DNA of 64,000 nt. Origin: Camellia lanceoleosa (lineage: Eukaryota > Streptophyta > Magnoliopsida > Ericales > Theaceae). The translations under genes were made by a program, and so were the position numbers. Each line of letters begins with the position of its first letter. Positions within the stretch are counted from its first letter, which is position 1. Below the pieces are notes generated by a model, which saw only the letters and a list, made by a program, of their open reading frames with translations, ran no database searches and was not told the DNA's origin. Positions 12,798-24,019 of the stretch are shown piece by piece. The stretch is taken from NCBI GenBank assembly GCA_025200525.1, contig CM045761.1:39750190-39814189 (forward strand), in the 5' to 3' direction.

Positions 12798-12800
12798 ACA

Positions 12801-14151
12801 AAATGCACTTAGAAAACATTTTCAGAACCTTCAGAAAAACAGAGTCTCGCTCGAGCGTGTTCTTCCTTGCTCGAGCGGACATGCAGACAAAGGTTTCCGC
12901 TCGAGCGTACTGCAAAACATGGAAAAAGTACTGGATGCTCGAAAATCACGTTCGATGGGCACTCGATAACCACTCGAGCGTAAGACACAAGGTCTCGCTC
13001 GAGCGTCAATTCTTCCGCTCGAGCAGACTTCAAAACAGTGCAAAGTACTGGGAGCACAAATTTCCCGCTCAAGCGCCACTTCTCCCGCTCGAGCGGGAGT
13101 CCAAAATCTGGAATTCCCAGATTTGAACTTCCAAGCTCAAATCAAGTTCAAATGCATCAAATTCAATCCTTTTGGGCTGATTTTCTAGAAAACATTTGTA
13201 AACTCATAGAACAACATGGTTCAAAGATCAATTTGAGAAATCGAAGCCCAAAGGTAGTTCAATTAAATACAATTTTGAACCAAATTTCAAGAACATGAAG
13301 AACATGCAAACATGCATGGATTTAACCAATTCAAAGCTTCAAACTCTTGCTCTAATGAGCCAATTCTTTTCAAAAACAAGATGAAATCAAGGTCCATTGT
13401 AAAATTATGAACATGCATGTGAGGAATTATGAGCTACAACCACAAAACTTCAATATATATACATGCATGCAACAATTAAGCTTTAATTCAAAATTTTAGC
13501 ACCAATTCATGACTTAGCTCTCCAAAATGACAAGAACCATGCAAGAGTCAACTTAAAGACACAATTAAGTGGTTGAATCCCTTACCTAAGTCTTCAAATA
13601 CAAGTCTAGAAGCTCAATTGATCACAAACTCCTCCAATCTTCTCAATTTTCAAGCAATACAAGATGAAGCCAATTGAAATCACTCTTTTCCTCTCACTCT
13701 CTCTCTCTAGTCGGAAATCACAAGGGAAATGGCTGATGAAATTGTGTTGTTTCTAATGTATAACAAGGCTCAAGTATGTTGGCTAAGTGGCCTACTTAGT
13801 GGCTTTATGGTAAATAAGGCCAATTATACAATTTAGCTTATTTCAATCTAATTTAATCATACCATAGCACATTTCAGATAAATACACCATGAAATCACAT
13901 AAAATCTAATGATTATAAAACATCAATCAATTTTGGTTTGACGCCGATAAGGCCTTTAATTTGCGATTCAACATAAAACATGAGCAGATACTCAAACAAG
14001 CAACAGATAGAAATGCAATATAGCAGATACACTTAATCAATTGAGTTTAGATTTGATCGATCGATTCGATATTTCAATTACTTGATTATCAACCATAATC
14101 GATCTCGATTTAGTAATGTCGGTAATGTCGGTGTCGATGGTGAGGTTATTA
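12801..14151. other. Intergenic DNA between the large element and the Tat element
   Basis: I see no coding sequence. A cluster of CGCTCGAGCG palindromes occupies the first 300 bp and a short (CT)n run lies at 13,694-13,707. The remainder is unremarkable AT-rich sequence. Confidence 0.5.
12848..13095. repeat. Cluster of the palindrome CGCTCGAGCG (about 8-9 copies in 250 bp)
   Basis: Exact or one-to-two-mismatch copies start at 12,848, 12,869, 12,898, 12,971, 12,996, 13,016, 13,066 and 13,086, with a weaker one near 12,938. Gaps are about 20-30 bp with two longer ones. The spacer sequence is not conserved, so this is a repeated short palindrome rather than a simple tandem array. Its role is unknown. 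Confidence 0.8.
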
Positions 14152-14260
14152 CAACAATCGTCTGATAATTGGTTGGCAATTAATTCTCTGTAAGGACTAA
14201 TTGATCCTGGCTGGCACGTTTACAATTACAATAATAAGCTTCGAAAGCCAAAAAAGTCAA
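14152..14260 (+). repeat. 5' LTR remnant (last 109 bp only)
   Basis: From CAATCGTCTGATAATTGG onward this matches the last part of the 3' LTR (28,950-29,057) with few changes, while the sequence before 14,152 is unrelated. About 640 bp of the 5' LTR, including the promoter region expected in U3/R, is therefore missing. Confidence 0.85.
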
Positions 14261-14270
14261 TATATATTTT

Positions 14271-14288
14271 TGGCACATCCAGTGGGAC
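14271..14288 (+). promoter_or_regulatory. Primer binding site
   Basis: TGGCACATCCAGTGGGAC lies about 10 bp past the LTR end. It resembles the TGGCGCCGTCxGTGGGA-type PBS common in plant Ty3 elements, with changes consistent with decay. I did not assign the tRNA. Confidence 0.65.
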
Positions 14289-14296
14289 AAATTAAA

Positions 14297-16588
14297 ATGG
14301 TTAGACGTAGGAGACAAGGAGAAAATGAACGCTTAGAAGAAGGCGTGGAAGGAGAGGTAGAGATACCTAATCTAGAGGATAATATGATAACACATCCTGT
14401 GGAAACTCCCATTTTATCAGAACCTATGGTCGAACAGACCAATACTTCAGAACAAGTACCACATGTTCGTAATATTGGACGAGACCAAGGAATTGGACCA
14501 TCTACTGTTCTATCTACTTAGCCAATAAATCCATGAGGTGACCTAGTAGATGCTATGGGACAGTAATTAATGAACACAATGGAAAGGTGGGCAACGTCCT
14601 TTTTGGATCGAATGAATAACCACCAACCAACAAACGTAAGACACATGGAGGAAGTTTCGAATGTCTCTCAGCAAAGATTGGCTAGAGATAAACAGCCTAT
14701 GCAAGTTAATGGACATTCTAATGGTCAAACTAGTAATCAGAACTATGAAAGATCATTACCTCAGTCTTGGTACGAACCTATTAGAGGCCTATAGCGAGTC
14801 AAAATGCTGATGCTTAACAGTGAAGCCATGCAATTTGGTGGATCTGGCCCAGTACAAGAAAATGGCATAAGAATGATTCCAAATCCCATGTTCGAAGCCA
14901 TACCTGGCACAAGGAGGTTCACTAATCCCTTATTCTAATTTACACCCGAGCAGTTTGAAGGTTTTCTTACAAATAGAAGGGACACAACACCAGTTCCAAC
15001 ACCTTTCGTAGGTCTTTTCGCAGGACAAGCTCAAAGGGGTTACCCATACCCCCAACAACAACCTGCACCACAGGGACAACCAGTTCCAAACATACTACCT
15101 TATGGACTAAAAGGACCACAGGCACAAGTTTGCCCACCAAATCCTGTGTTTGCTCCTCCAGTAGTGGTTTAGCAAGCACAAAATATGGTCCCTAGAGACC
15201 AAATTGCTGACATTGTTAAAGAGATGTGTGGACCAATGGCTCGAGGGATCCAGACTCTAGTGTACAGGAAACCATACCCAGAATGGGTAGACAGGGTACA
15301 TGAATACCCAAGAGGTTTCAGGTTACCAGATTTTGCCCTTTTTTATGGGAATGGAAACCAATCAATAGTAGAGCATATTGCTAGGTTTGCTGCTCAATGC
15401 GGTGAATTTACTAATAATGACTATATGCAGTTAAGGTTATTCCAAAATTTCCTAACTGGGGGAGCATTTGTATGGTATGTTAACCTTACACCTGACTCTA
15501 TCCAGACTTGGCAACAGATGAAAAAGGCATTTCATGCCCAATTCTTCAATCGAGCGAGAGATTTCCATGGCAGACTTGGCAAGATTGAGTCAAAGGCCTA
15601 ATGAGAAGGCTACTCAGTTTATTGCCAGATTTAAAAGGGCTCGAAATAAATGTAGAGTCATCTTACCAGAGCCAGAATTCGTGAGATTGGCTCAAAATGG
15701 TTTAGAGTTTAGGCTTCGAAAGAAGTTTGACTCGACTGAATTAAGTGATTTAGTGGAACTCACTTATAAGGTGTCTAGGTACAAAGCATTACTAGAGGAG
15801 GAACAAGACCGAAATAATGCATCGTACAAGACATATTATAGAGATCCTAATTATGAGATTGATGCAGCAGAGATTGTGGGGAAAGAACCCGTGATCTGTG
15901 AAGCATTAATTCATAAAGATACAACAATTGACCAGCAATTTAAAAAGAAGGACCTTCACAGGAAATACTCTTTCGATTTAACTAAGGCAGATGACATTTT
16001 TTATCATTTGCTTGCGGCCAACTTCCTTAAGTTACCAAAAGGAGTCAAAATTCCATCTCTTGATGAACTTAAAGGAAAAGTATATTGTAAATGGCATAAT
16101 TCTTGGTCTCACTCGACTAAGAACTGTATTATTTTTCAAGACAAGATCCAAGAACAAATTTGGAAAGAAAGTTTGAAATTCCCAACCAAAGCAGAAAAGG
16201 CCATGGAAATTGACAGTAATCCATTTTCAGAAATTGGAGAGGTGGCAGCCAATGTCATAATGCCTGACTTTCGAAGCTTGTCCTTGAAAGAATTGGAAGA
16301 AGTCAATGTGCAGATGCAAGTTGCCAACCAGACAACTATCAAGAAGGACACAGGAAATCTACCAGCTATTGGACAAGGTTTCTCACACCAGAGGGAAGAC
16401 TCTGATGAAGAAGCACTGGATGACGACTCCTTAGAAGCAGCTGTAATGCAAAGAATGTGTCTCAGGTGCAAACTAAGCTACAAATGGTTGAAAGGGCTTT
16501 CAATTGATGGGAAACAATATTACAGGGATGTGCGAGGCGTCCCAAACCAACCAATACCTACAATAAAGGCCATATCCATTGATGGTTG
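14297..16588 (+). pseudogene. gag: gag (Tat retrotransposon), degenerate
   Basis: The start is the first ATG after the PBS (MVRRRRQGENER). One frame runs through 15,590, interrupted by four in-frame stops (near 14,520, 14,793, 14,937 and 15,170). A single-base frameshift around 15,560 then continues gag into the next frame up to 16,588. The retrotransposon gag domain covers roughly 15,270-15,780: YMQLRLFQNFLTGGAFVWY, then TWQQMKKAFHAQFF, then SMADLARLSQ after the shift. A CxxC/HxxxxC-type stretch near 16,085-16,130 (CKWHNSWSHSTKNC) replaces the classical zinc knuckle, as is usual in Tat elements. Gag would form the capsid and package RNA; this copy cannot make a full-length product. Confidence 0.85.
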
Positions 16589-17218
16589 AACCAACAAGCG
16601 ATAGAATGCATTCCAAAGGCAAGAGGCCTTTATATGAGTCGAACCACCTAATTATTACAGAATAGAGAGCAGTCATTCTGAGAGGAGACTAGAGAGAGGT
16701 TCAGTTTATGGGATCAAAGCCAGAGATTGGCCCCCTAGACCAGCTTCACGCAGGACAGAAAGTGGACACCCTCATCAAAGGCCTGGGTTAGGCCCAAAGC
16801 ATGAAGTCAGGGCCAAACAGTGGCCTTCCTGACCCCGAAGGTGACTTCAAAGGAAGAAAGAAGCAATTCAACAACCGGGTCAGTAAGTTCGTGGGTACTT
16901 GGGGTCCTAGATTGGTTTGTGATGCAGAACAAACCTAGGGAAGTGTTTACCTAAAGAGATGTAATTGGAAACCAAGACAGGATAGTCAAGCCTCCTTTAG
17001 TGGCTCCAAACAATTGGGTATTGTTTAAACACCCAAAGACAAAGGAACCAGACATGGTCCCCGTAATTTCTAGATCACAAAGGAGGAAAATTTAGCGTAG
17101 GTACACTCAATACCAGCAAGACCTAAAAGAGAGTGGAGAGAGCTCTTCATTCGTCCAGACAGAAGGAAAGAAGAATCCAAGGTCAGACCATTCTCCAAGA
17201 CCAACTCTACAAGACAAA

Positions 17219-17935
17219 ATGGGTTGTAGCAGAGAACAGTTGGCCAAAGTTCACTCTGAACTAAAAGCCAGAGAGAAGTCCAGTTTGGCAGGATTGGAGA
17301 AGGCATTGATGGAGAGTGATAGCGAGGCAGAGAAAGAAGTTGGCCTAGTCCAAAAGAAAAAAATGGTTAAAGAAGAAATGTTCAAAGCCTTCATGGCTGA
17401 ACAAACATTTTTGGTTGAAAAGCCAGTCAAAAAAGACCATTTGAAAGAGCTTGTTAATAAGAAAGTGCCAGAATGCAGTATGAAGGATGCTTCTGAACTA
17501 ACTGAACAAGGCGGCCAAGAAGAGAAACAGGCACAGCCAGCCATCCAATTTGGCTTAGTATCAATGAATATGGTACACATACTACTGCATGAATTTCAAG
17601 TTGGAGATGATAACCAAGAAGGGCAAGAAATGGACCCAATTCCAGTCTCTAGTGAAGACTCACAAATGAGTATGGTGCAAGATGATTTCGGAATGGCTAC
17701 CCCAATGGAAACTGAATATAAGAGTGAAGAAGAGGTGAGCATTAACCTCTCATATCCTTTTGAATATCCCGCGAACTCTATGACATAGCATGTCAAATCT
17801 TTGTATATCAAGACCTTTTTTCGATGGGATACAATTGAACCGAGTCTTGATAGATAATGGGGCAACGGTGAACTTACTACCGAAATCTTCCTTGAAGAAA
17901 CTAGGGAAAAGGAACCCAGGTTAATCCCAACCAGC
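17219..17935 (+). pseudogene. gag-pol linker and aspartic protease
   Basis: An acidic, lysine-rich 189-codon frame (17,219-17,788) with no domain I recognise precedes the protease. After a frame change the protease active site reads LIDNGATVNLLPK at about 17,846-17,884. DNGA in place of DSGA/DTGA is typical of the Tat/Ogre group. The protease would cleave the polyprotein. The 16,590-17,218 stretch upstream is the same linker region with many stops. Confidence 0.75.
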
Positions 17936-18783
17936 ACAACCATTCTTTGGTTTCTTGGAGACAAGCAGATAGCTCGAATTACGCCTATCAACTTTGAGTG
18001 TGGGAACCAGGGACTGCATGACAGTATTCTTCGTCATCGACAGCAATGCTAAGTACAATTCTTTACTTGGTAGAGATTGGATTCACACTAACAAGTGTGT
18101 GCCTTCCTCTTTGCATCAGAAAATAATGATGGCTTTGGGCAATAGGGAGACAGAGGAAATTGATGCAGATCATCAACCCTTCATGCTTTGCGAGACTTGA
18201 GAGGCCAAATTGTATATTGAGGGAGTGACACCACTCAGTATACTGAGAAAACCTGATGGCTCAGCCGAAGTGACGGCTGATGAGGAAGTGACACACCTGA
18301 AGCACTTAGTCCAGGAGAGTGTTGATGAAGAGGTTGTCGTTAATGATGACAATGATACCTAGTTGTAGGCAAAGAAATGAAGTCCAAGAAGCCAAGTCTT
18401 TGACTCTAATTAAGTTTTCAATATTGGATGTAAAATCAATAGTCCAGAGAGTACAAGAGTAAGAGAAAGAAGCCATGATAATTGGCTGCAAGCAGAAGCA
18501 ACAACAGGCCAGAGTTTTGGCCCTTGACAAATACTGTGCATTGGACATTGAAACAAAAGTCCAGAAGATATAGGAGGAAGAAGCCTTATGGACAGACTTT
18601 GTTTCTGAGGAGGAGGGTAAAGATGTTGAATTAAAGAACCTAGGAGCAGAACAAAGCAAGAAGATTGCTTCGAAGCGAAGGATCAAAGAAGAAGCTTCAG
18701 TAAGTTCTCAGACACAAGACCCCTTAGAAGAAGTAAATTTAGAAGAAGGTTCTATACAACAGCCCACCTATATAAGTGCTTGT

Positions 18784-19741
18784 TTGAATGCTCTGGACAG
18801 GGACCAGTTGTTAGTTATTCTGAAGAAATATAAAGATTGTTTTGCATGGTCATATAATGAACTACCAGGACTGGATAGGTCATTAGTGGAACATAGGCTC
18901 CCTATGAGGCCTAATTTCAAGCCATACAAGCAAAAGCCAAGAAGAATGAGTCGAGAAGTGATTCAGAAAGTTAAGGAAAAAATTCTCAGACTACTCAAGG
19001 CAGACTTTATCAAGACAACCAAGTATGTTGAATGGCTATCAATATTATACTGTAGTTAAGAATAATGGTAAAATGAGGGTATGCATTGATTTCAGAAACT
19101 TAAATCTAGCAACTCCAAAAGATGAATATCCTATGCCTATAGTAGACTTGTTAGTAGACAGTTCAGCAAGGCATCAGATTTTATCAATGATGGATGGGCA
19201 CTCTGGTTATAACCAAATCTGCATTACAGAGGAGGATGTTCACAAGGCTGACATTCGATGTCACAGGAATATTGGGACCTTCGAATGGGTTAAAATGCCA
19301 TTTGGCGTGAAGAATGCTAGGGCTATATATCAGAGGGCTATGAACACTATCTTTAATGTCCTCATTGGAGGGTATTTAGAGTGTTATATTGATGACATTG
19401 TAGTTAAATCCCAATCCATGGAAGAGCATCTGTTTCACTTAGAAGCAGCCTTTGAAAGAATGAGAAAGTTCAAGTTGAAACTCAATCCTCTTAAGTGTGC
19501 TTTTGGCGTATCATCTAGAAACTTCTTGGGCTATGTAGTATACAAGAGAGGAATACAGATTAACCAGAATAAAGCCAAAGCCATCATTGAAGCCAGATCT
19601 CCATCAAGTAAGAAAGAATTACAAAAGTTCCTTAGACAGGTTAATTTTCTTCAAAGATTCATTTCTAACACTGCAGGGAAAACTAAAGTATTTTCTTCCT
19701 TATTAAGGCTAAAAGATGAAGAGAAATTTGTGTGGACATGA
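18784..19741 (+). pseudogene. pol: Reverse transcriptase domain of Tat pol
   Basis: The N-terminal part (KYKDCFAWSYNELPGLD, HRLPMRPNFKPYKQKPRR) runs to about 19,025 in one frame. A frameshift near 19,030-19,055 moves the rest to another frame. The palm follows: MRVCIDFRNLNLATPKDEYP, DGHSGYNQI, the catalytic motif CYIDDIVVKS near 19,381-19,410, then LKCAFGV and NFLGYVV. It would copy the element RNA to cDNA. The frame ends in a stop at 19,741 where the RNase H connection should follow. Confidence 0.9.
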
Positions 19742-20640
19742 GCATCAAATTGTTTTCCAAGGTATCAAAGCCTACTTGGCCAACCCTCCAATCTTGATCC
19801 ACCAAAGGGTGATAAGCCCTTGAAGTTGTACATATTGCTGACAAAAGATTCATTAGACTTTCTTAGCCCAAGACAATGAAGAAGGCAAGGAGCAAGCTGT
19901 TTATTACCTTAGTAGGTTTTTATATTCTTGTGAATGTAAATACTCAACTATAGAAAAGTTGTGCCTTGCATTGTATTTTGCAGCAATGAAATTAAGATAC
20001 TATCTTTTGCCTACAACTGTCTTGGTAATTGCAACCATAGATTTGGTTAAGTATATGTTATCTAGACCTATGTTAAAGGGAAGAATTGGCAAATGGATAT
20101 TAGCCTTATCAGAATTTCATTTAGAATATGTTCCCCAAAAGGCAGTAAAAGTACAAGTTTTAGCCAATTTTTTGGCACACCTTCCATCTCAAACAGAAAG
20201 CCAAGAGATAATGGAACTTGGCATGGCTAGTGTTGAGCCATGGCAAATGTGATTCGATGGATCGAAAGCCAATGGCCTAATTGGGATTGGTATAGTGATT
20301 AAGTCACCACAACGAATAGAAACCACACATGGTTTCAAAGTTGATGAAATTACTTGTTCTAATAATCAAGTTGAATATGAAGCCTTAACAGTGGGATTGG
20401 AAATTCTTATTGGACTACAAGTTCATGCAGTTGACATATTTGGAGATTCTCAATTGGTGGTTAATCAAGTGAAAGGAATTTTCAAATGTCAAAGTATAAG
20501 CATGTTGCCATACTATGTTGTTGCATTACATCTGCTTTCTCAATTTCAAATAGCAAATGTAACTCATGTCCCAAGATTCTTGAATAATAAAGCTAATGAT
20601 GTGGCTCAGAAAGCTTCAAATTTCAAGAGAAAGGATAATA
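19742..20640 (+). pseudogene. Dual RNase H region (gypsy-type plus archaeal-type aRNH)
   Basis: The first RNase H is degenerate. Its recognisable end is YSTIEKLCLALYFAAMKLR to VQVLANFLAHLP (19,950-20,185). The second, archaeal-type domain begins FDGSKANGLIGIGIV at about 20,253, with EYEALTVGLE, DIFGDSQLVVNQV and NNKANDVAQKAS following, so the D-E-D catalytic set is visible. A TGA immediately before FDGSKA (20,250-20,252) sits where a tryptophan codon is usual, consistent with TGG to TGA. A second RNase H separates Tat from most Ty3 lineages. Confidence 0.85.
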
Positions 20641-21996
20641 CTCAAGGGGACATAAGTCAAACAACATATCAAAAATTAATACCACCCTTGAATAAAAGGA
20701 ATGTGGTCCTGGAAGTCAATCATAATGACTTGCAGGAACAAGATTGGAGGCATCCAATAATGCAGTACTTGGCTGGCCCATTCTCGACGGTTAACAGGAA
20801 AATTAAATTGCAATCTATGCAATACATCATATACGGTAATGCTCTCTACAAAAGAAGGGGAGATTATTTATTGCTGGAGTGTTTAGGCCCAAAAGAAGCA
20901 TTGACAGCTATGGCTGAGGTTCATGAAGGCATCTGTCGTGCTCATCAGCCTGGTGTGAAGATGAGGTGGTTGCTTCGAAGGCATTCCTACTATTGGCCAA
21001 CTATCCTTAAAGACTGCATAGAATATGCAAGGGGTTGCCAGGCGTGTCAAAAGCATGGCACAATCAGGCATGTGCCCATAACTGACCTGCATGCAGTAGT
21101 AAAGCCTTGGCCATTTAGAGGATGAGCCATGGATATGATGGGGAAAATACACCCACCTTCTTCGAAGCATCATTGTTTCATCTTAGTGGCCACTGATTAC
21201 TTCACTAAATGGGTCGAAGCTAAGCCATACAAGGCTGTAGACCAAACTGAGGTTATTGGATTCATTAAAGATTTAATCCACAGATTTGGTATCCCACAGA
21301 CTACAACTGTTGATAATGAGACTGTGTTTGATGGGAAAATAGTAAAGTCTTTTGTGGCAGAATTTGAGATTAGCCTTGTGAATTTCACCCCATATTATGC
21401 ACAAGCCAATGGTCAAGCTGAATCATCCCACAAGTCCTTGAAAAAAGGAATACAAAAAGGTTGTGGAAGACAATCCTAGGGATTGGCATAATTTATTGTT
21501 GGATGTATTGTGGACTTATAGAACTTCCCCAAGGTCATGCACAGGAGTCATTCCTTATGCCTTAGTATATGGGCATGATGCAGTGTTACCTGTGGAAATT
21601 AATGTTAAGTCCTTGAGGGTAAGGTGCTAAGACCAGTTAAATCCTGAGCAATACCATCAGAGTATGTGTTTGGAATTAGAAAGCATAGATGAAGCTAGAA
21701 TTTTGGCATTAAATAGCATTCTTTTCCAAAAGAAGAAAGCAGCCAAAAACTATAATAAAAAAGTCAAAGACATTGGCTTTGATGAAGGTGATTTGGTGTA
21801 GAAAACCATACTCCCAATGGGGATCAAAAGCCATAAGTTTGGCAAATGGTCACCTAACTGGGAGGGACCATACCAAGTCCATAGAGTCTTTCCTTTTGGA
21901 GCATACCATTTGAGAAATTTGAATAGATATGTACATTCCAAAAAGATTAATGGCAGGTATTTGAAGCCTTATTTTCCAACTATATGGAAAACATAA
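20640..21996 (+). pseudogene. Integrase domain of Tat pol
   Basis: The zinc-binding HHCC motif reads H-x-GICRAHQPG...CxxC (CQAC) at about 20,920-21,052. The core carries AMDMMGKI (first D), TTTVDNETVFDG (second D) and NGQAESSHKSLKKG (E) between 21,129 and 21,450. A TGA at 21,123-21,125 replaces the tryptophan expected in PFRGWAMD. After 21,450 a frameshift carries the C-terminal part to about 21,996 with further stops. Integrase would insert the cDNA; this copy is dead. Confidence 0.88.
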
Positions 21997-23248
21997 GGAG
22001 TAAAATAAATGCCAAGTACAAAAACACAAAAATACTTAAATGATAAATAAGAATTTGTCTTTTATAAAGAGCTGAATACATTCCGCCATAAATTGACCCA
22101 AAAATCATTACAATGCCTCAGTTGTTCTTTTACAATGAATGCTTTATTATTAAAAGATGAAAACAACTGAATGGCTGTGGTCATTTCCTGCTTTCGGTAA
22201 GCCAGTCCTTGGTTGGTGATCTGCAGTTTGGTGTCAGTTCGGATCAAAGCTTGGTTCACTGCAGATAACTCCTCCTCAAGTTGAGCTTTCCTCTCTAGCA
22301 GTTGAGTTCGAAAATGGGAGACAGAGGAATGTTGTTCCTTTAGCCCTGAGACTTCAGCATATACTGTGGAAACAAAGTTCTGGTCTCTCACTAATTTCTC
22401 CTCGGCAGCCCTGGCAGCATGACAAATGTTGATATAAAAGTTAATAGTAGATGCTGCCTGAGATAGATGACTTGAGACAGTTATACTGGATTGCTCAACA
22501 ACTTTGCAGCACTGAAGAAAGCCATTTCTTATTATAGGCCTTTGTAGGGCCTCGAAAGGAATCCTTGAAAAAGATATCAGCAACTCCAGACAACTGTCTA
22601 AGTCCATCAGAGGTGCAGAAGGTTTACTATTAGAGGAAGACGAGCTCTCAAGAATTTCTAATAAGGAATCAGCCAGGACTAATGGCTCAGCCTCATCATT
22701 AGCTATTGGAGAGGTAGAGGGCATGTCGAAGAGACTGGCTAGTCTTGCTTCGAAGATATCTACCTCATCCGTAGACATGAAGGGTGCAGAAAGAGCAGTG
22801 GTGGAAGGCACAGAGGACTGCATAGGGATAGGAGAAATGGGTGGAGCATCTTCAGCAGTCTCTATGGTCCTAGCCACCAATAGGTCAAGGGAAGAAGGGC
22901 TGGAAGTAGGTAAAGGTAATAAACCATGGGTTGGAAAGCTACTAGCACCCTCTGTAGGGGAATCAGCTACCATCAGAGATGGAGCAGTAGTTGGAATTTC
23001 CTTAGGAGGAGGGGGAAGAGCAAGGCTCGAAAAAGAACTGAATTGAGGTAGATCTAAAGATAAGTGAGGAAGATACAGATTTAATCCAAAGGAAAGAGAT
23101 GCAGGAATGCTTGGCCTTAAGGAGGGCACATTGAATGTAGGCCTAGGAAGTGGGAGTATTATCTGAATAGTCCTCACATTTTGCATCTGATCAACTTCAA
23201 CTGAAACTGAGGGAGTCCTTATTGGAAGAATAAGCTCAGAAGTTGTGG

Positions 23249-23338
23249 CTGCAAAAGAAGAGATGTAAAGTAATGTCAAGTTTTAATACCAAAATTTGAT
23301 AAGGAAGAAACAGTAGAAGCATGAAATTTTTTTTTTAC
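23249..23338 (-). other. Predicted intron 2 of the antisense PMD gene
   Basis: On the minus strand the donor is ACAA|GTAAAAAA and the acceptor TTCTTTTGCAG|CC. Joining them in phase 1 links the ISET frame to TTTSELILPIRTP without a stop. The unspliced reading ends at 23,283. The pyrimidine tract before AG and the exact frame restoration support a real intron. Confidence 0.7.
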
Positions 23339-23935
23339 TTGTTTCAGAAATGATAGCAGCAATAGGAGAGCTTCGAAGGGAATAGTGCTCAGCAATATGT
23401 TGCCCTTTTGCAGTTTCCCTTTGGATTGCATCGTGACATGCTTCATCTCTTAAAATTCTTTCTAGTCTCTTCTCAGCTTTCTCAAAGACAATTATGGCCT
23501 TAGAATGCTCTTGTTCCACTGCCTTAGCAGTTGCTTCATGAATAGGGTCTTCAACCAAATCAGAAGGAGAGACAGTCATCTTCTTTCTCTTCTTTCTCGG
23601 TATTGGTATTGCCTGCTCTTTCTCAATTTCTCTCTCTTTAATCGGGGATTCAGATTCCTCAGAACTGAGTTCCTCTGTTACTCTGGCAGTTGTCTCATGA
23701 GTGAGAGCTTGATCCAAATCAGAATGAGAGACAGTTGCTATTTTCCTTCTTTGTGCGAGTGCCTCTTGCTCTTGATCTTCTTCTTCTTCTTCTTCTTCTT
23801 CTGCTGGTTGAACTTCAGGCACTTCCTTTACAGGATCAGGCAAGAGTTTTCTTTTCTTCTTTTACTGTTTGCTCTTGATGAGCTGTAAAGCTTGGGTCTT
23901 CTGAGGAGAATCTCCCTGTGAGACACCCACACCAC

Positions 23936-24019
23936 CTTCACAAAAGAAGAATTAAAGATGAGGCTAAAAGCATTGTAAAGAAGGCAAAAGGAGAAGAAAA
24001 AGAAAACAAGGGCATTTAC
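23936..24019 (-). other. Predicted intron 1 of the antisense PMD gene
   Basis: On the minus strand the donor is AAAG|GTAAATGCC and the acceptor TTCTTTTGTGAAG|GTGG. Splicing joins RAASKK to GGVGVSQGDSPQ in the frame that leads to LPDPVKEVPEV. An alternative acceptor 20 bp downstream would not preserve this frame. Confidence 0.6.

Larger units (their letters stand above)
1..12800. mobile_element. Large non-autonomous LTR-retrotransposon-like element (left end outside the window)
   Basis: About 2.3 kb at the window's left edge (1-2,277) recurs in direct orientation at 10,506-12,797 with only scattered differences. Between them lies about 8 kb without any gag-pol reading frame. The right copy ends in TGTCTACA at 12,800, a plausible LTR terminus. 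Upstream of the right copy, around 8,820, is the phrase GAGTCGCCACC, which I associate with long LTRs of Tat/Ogre-type plant Ty3 elements. I infer two LTRs of several kb, the left one cut by the window edge, around a non-coding interior (LARD-like). I could not find a convincing PBS after 2,277 or a polypurine tract, so a segmental duplication is the alternative. Orientation is undetermined. Confidence 0.6.

Noticed and set aside
14257..23046. Antisense shadow frames opposite gag-pol and + frames opposite the PMD gene
   Set aside because: They overlap the real coding strand and show no domains.
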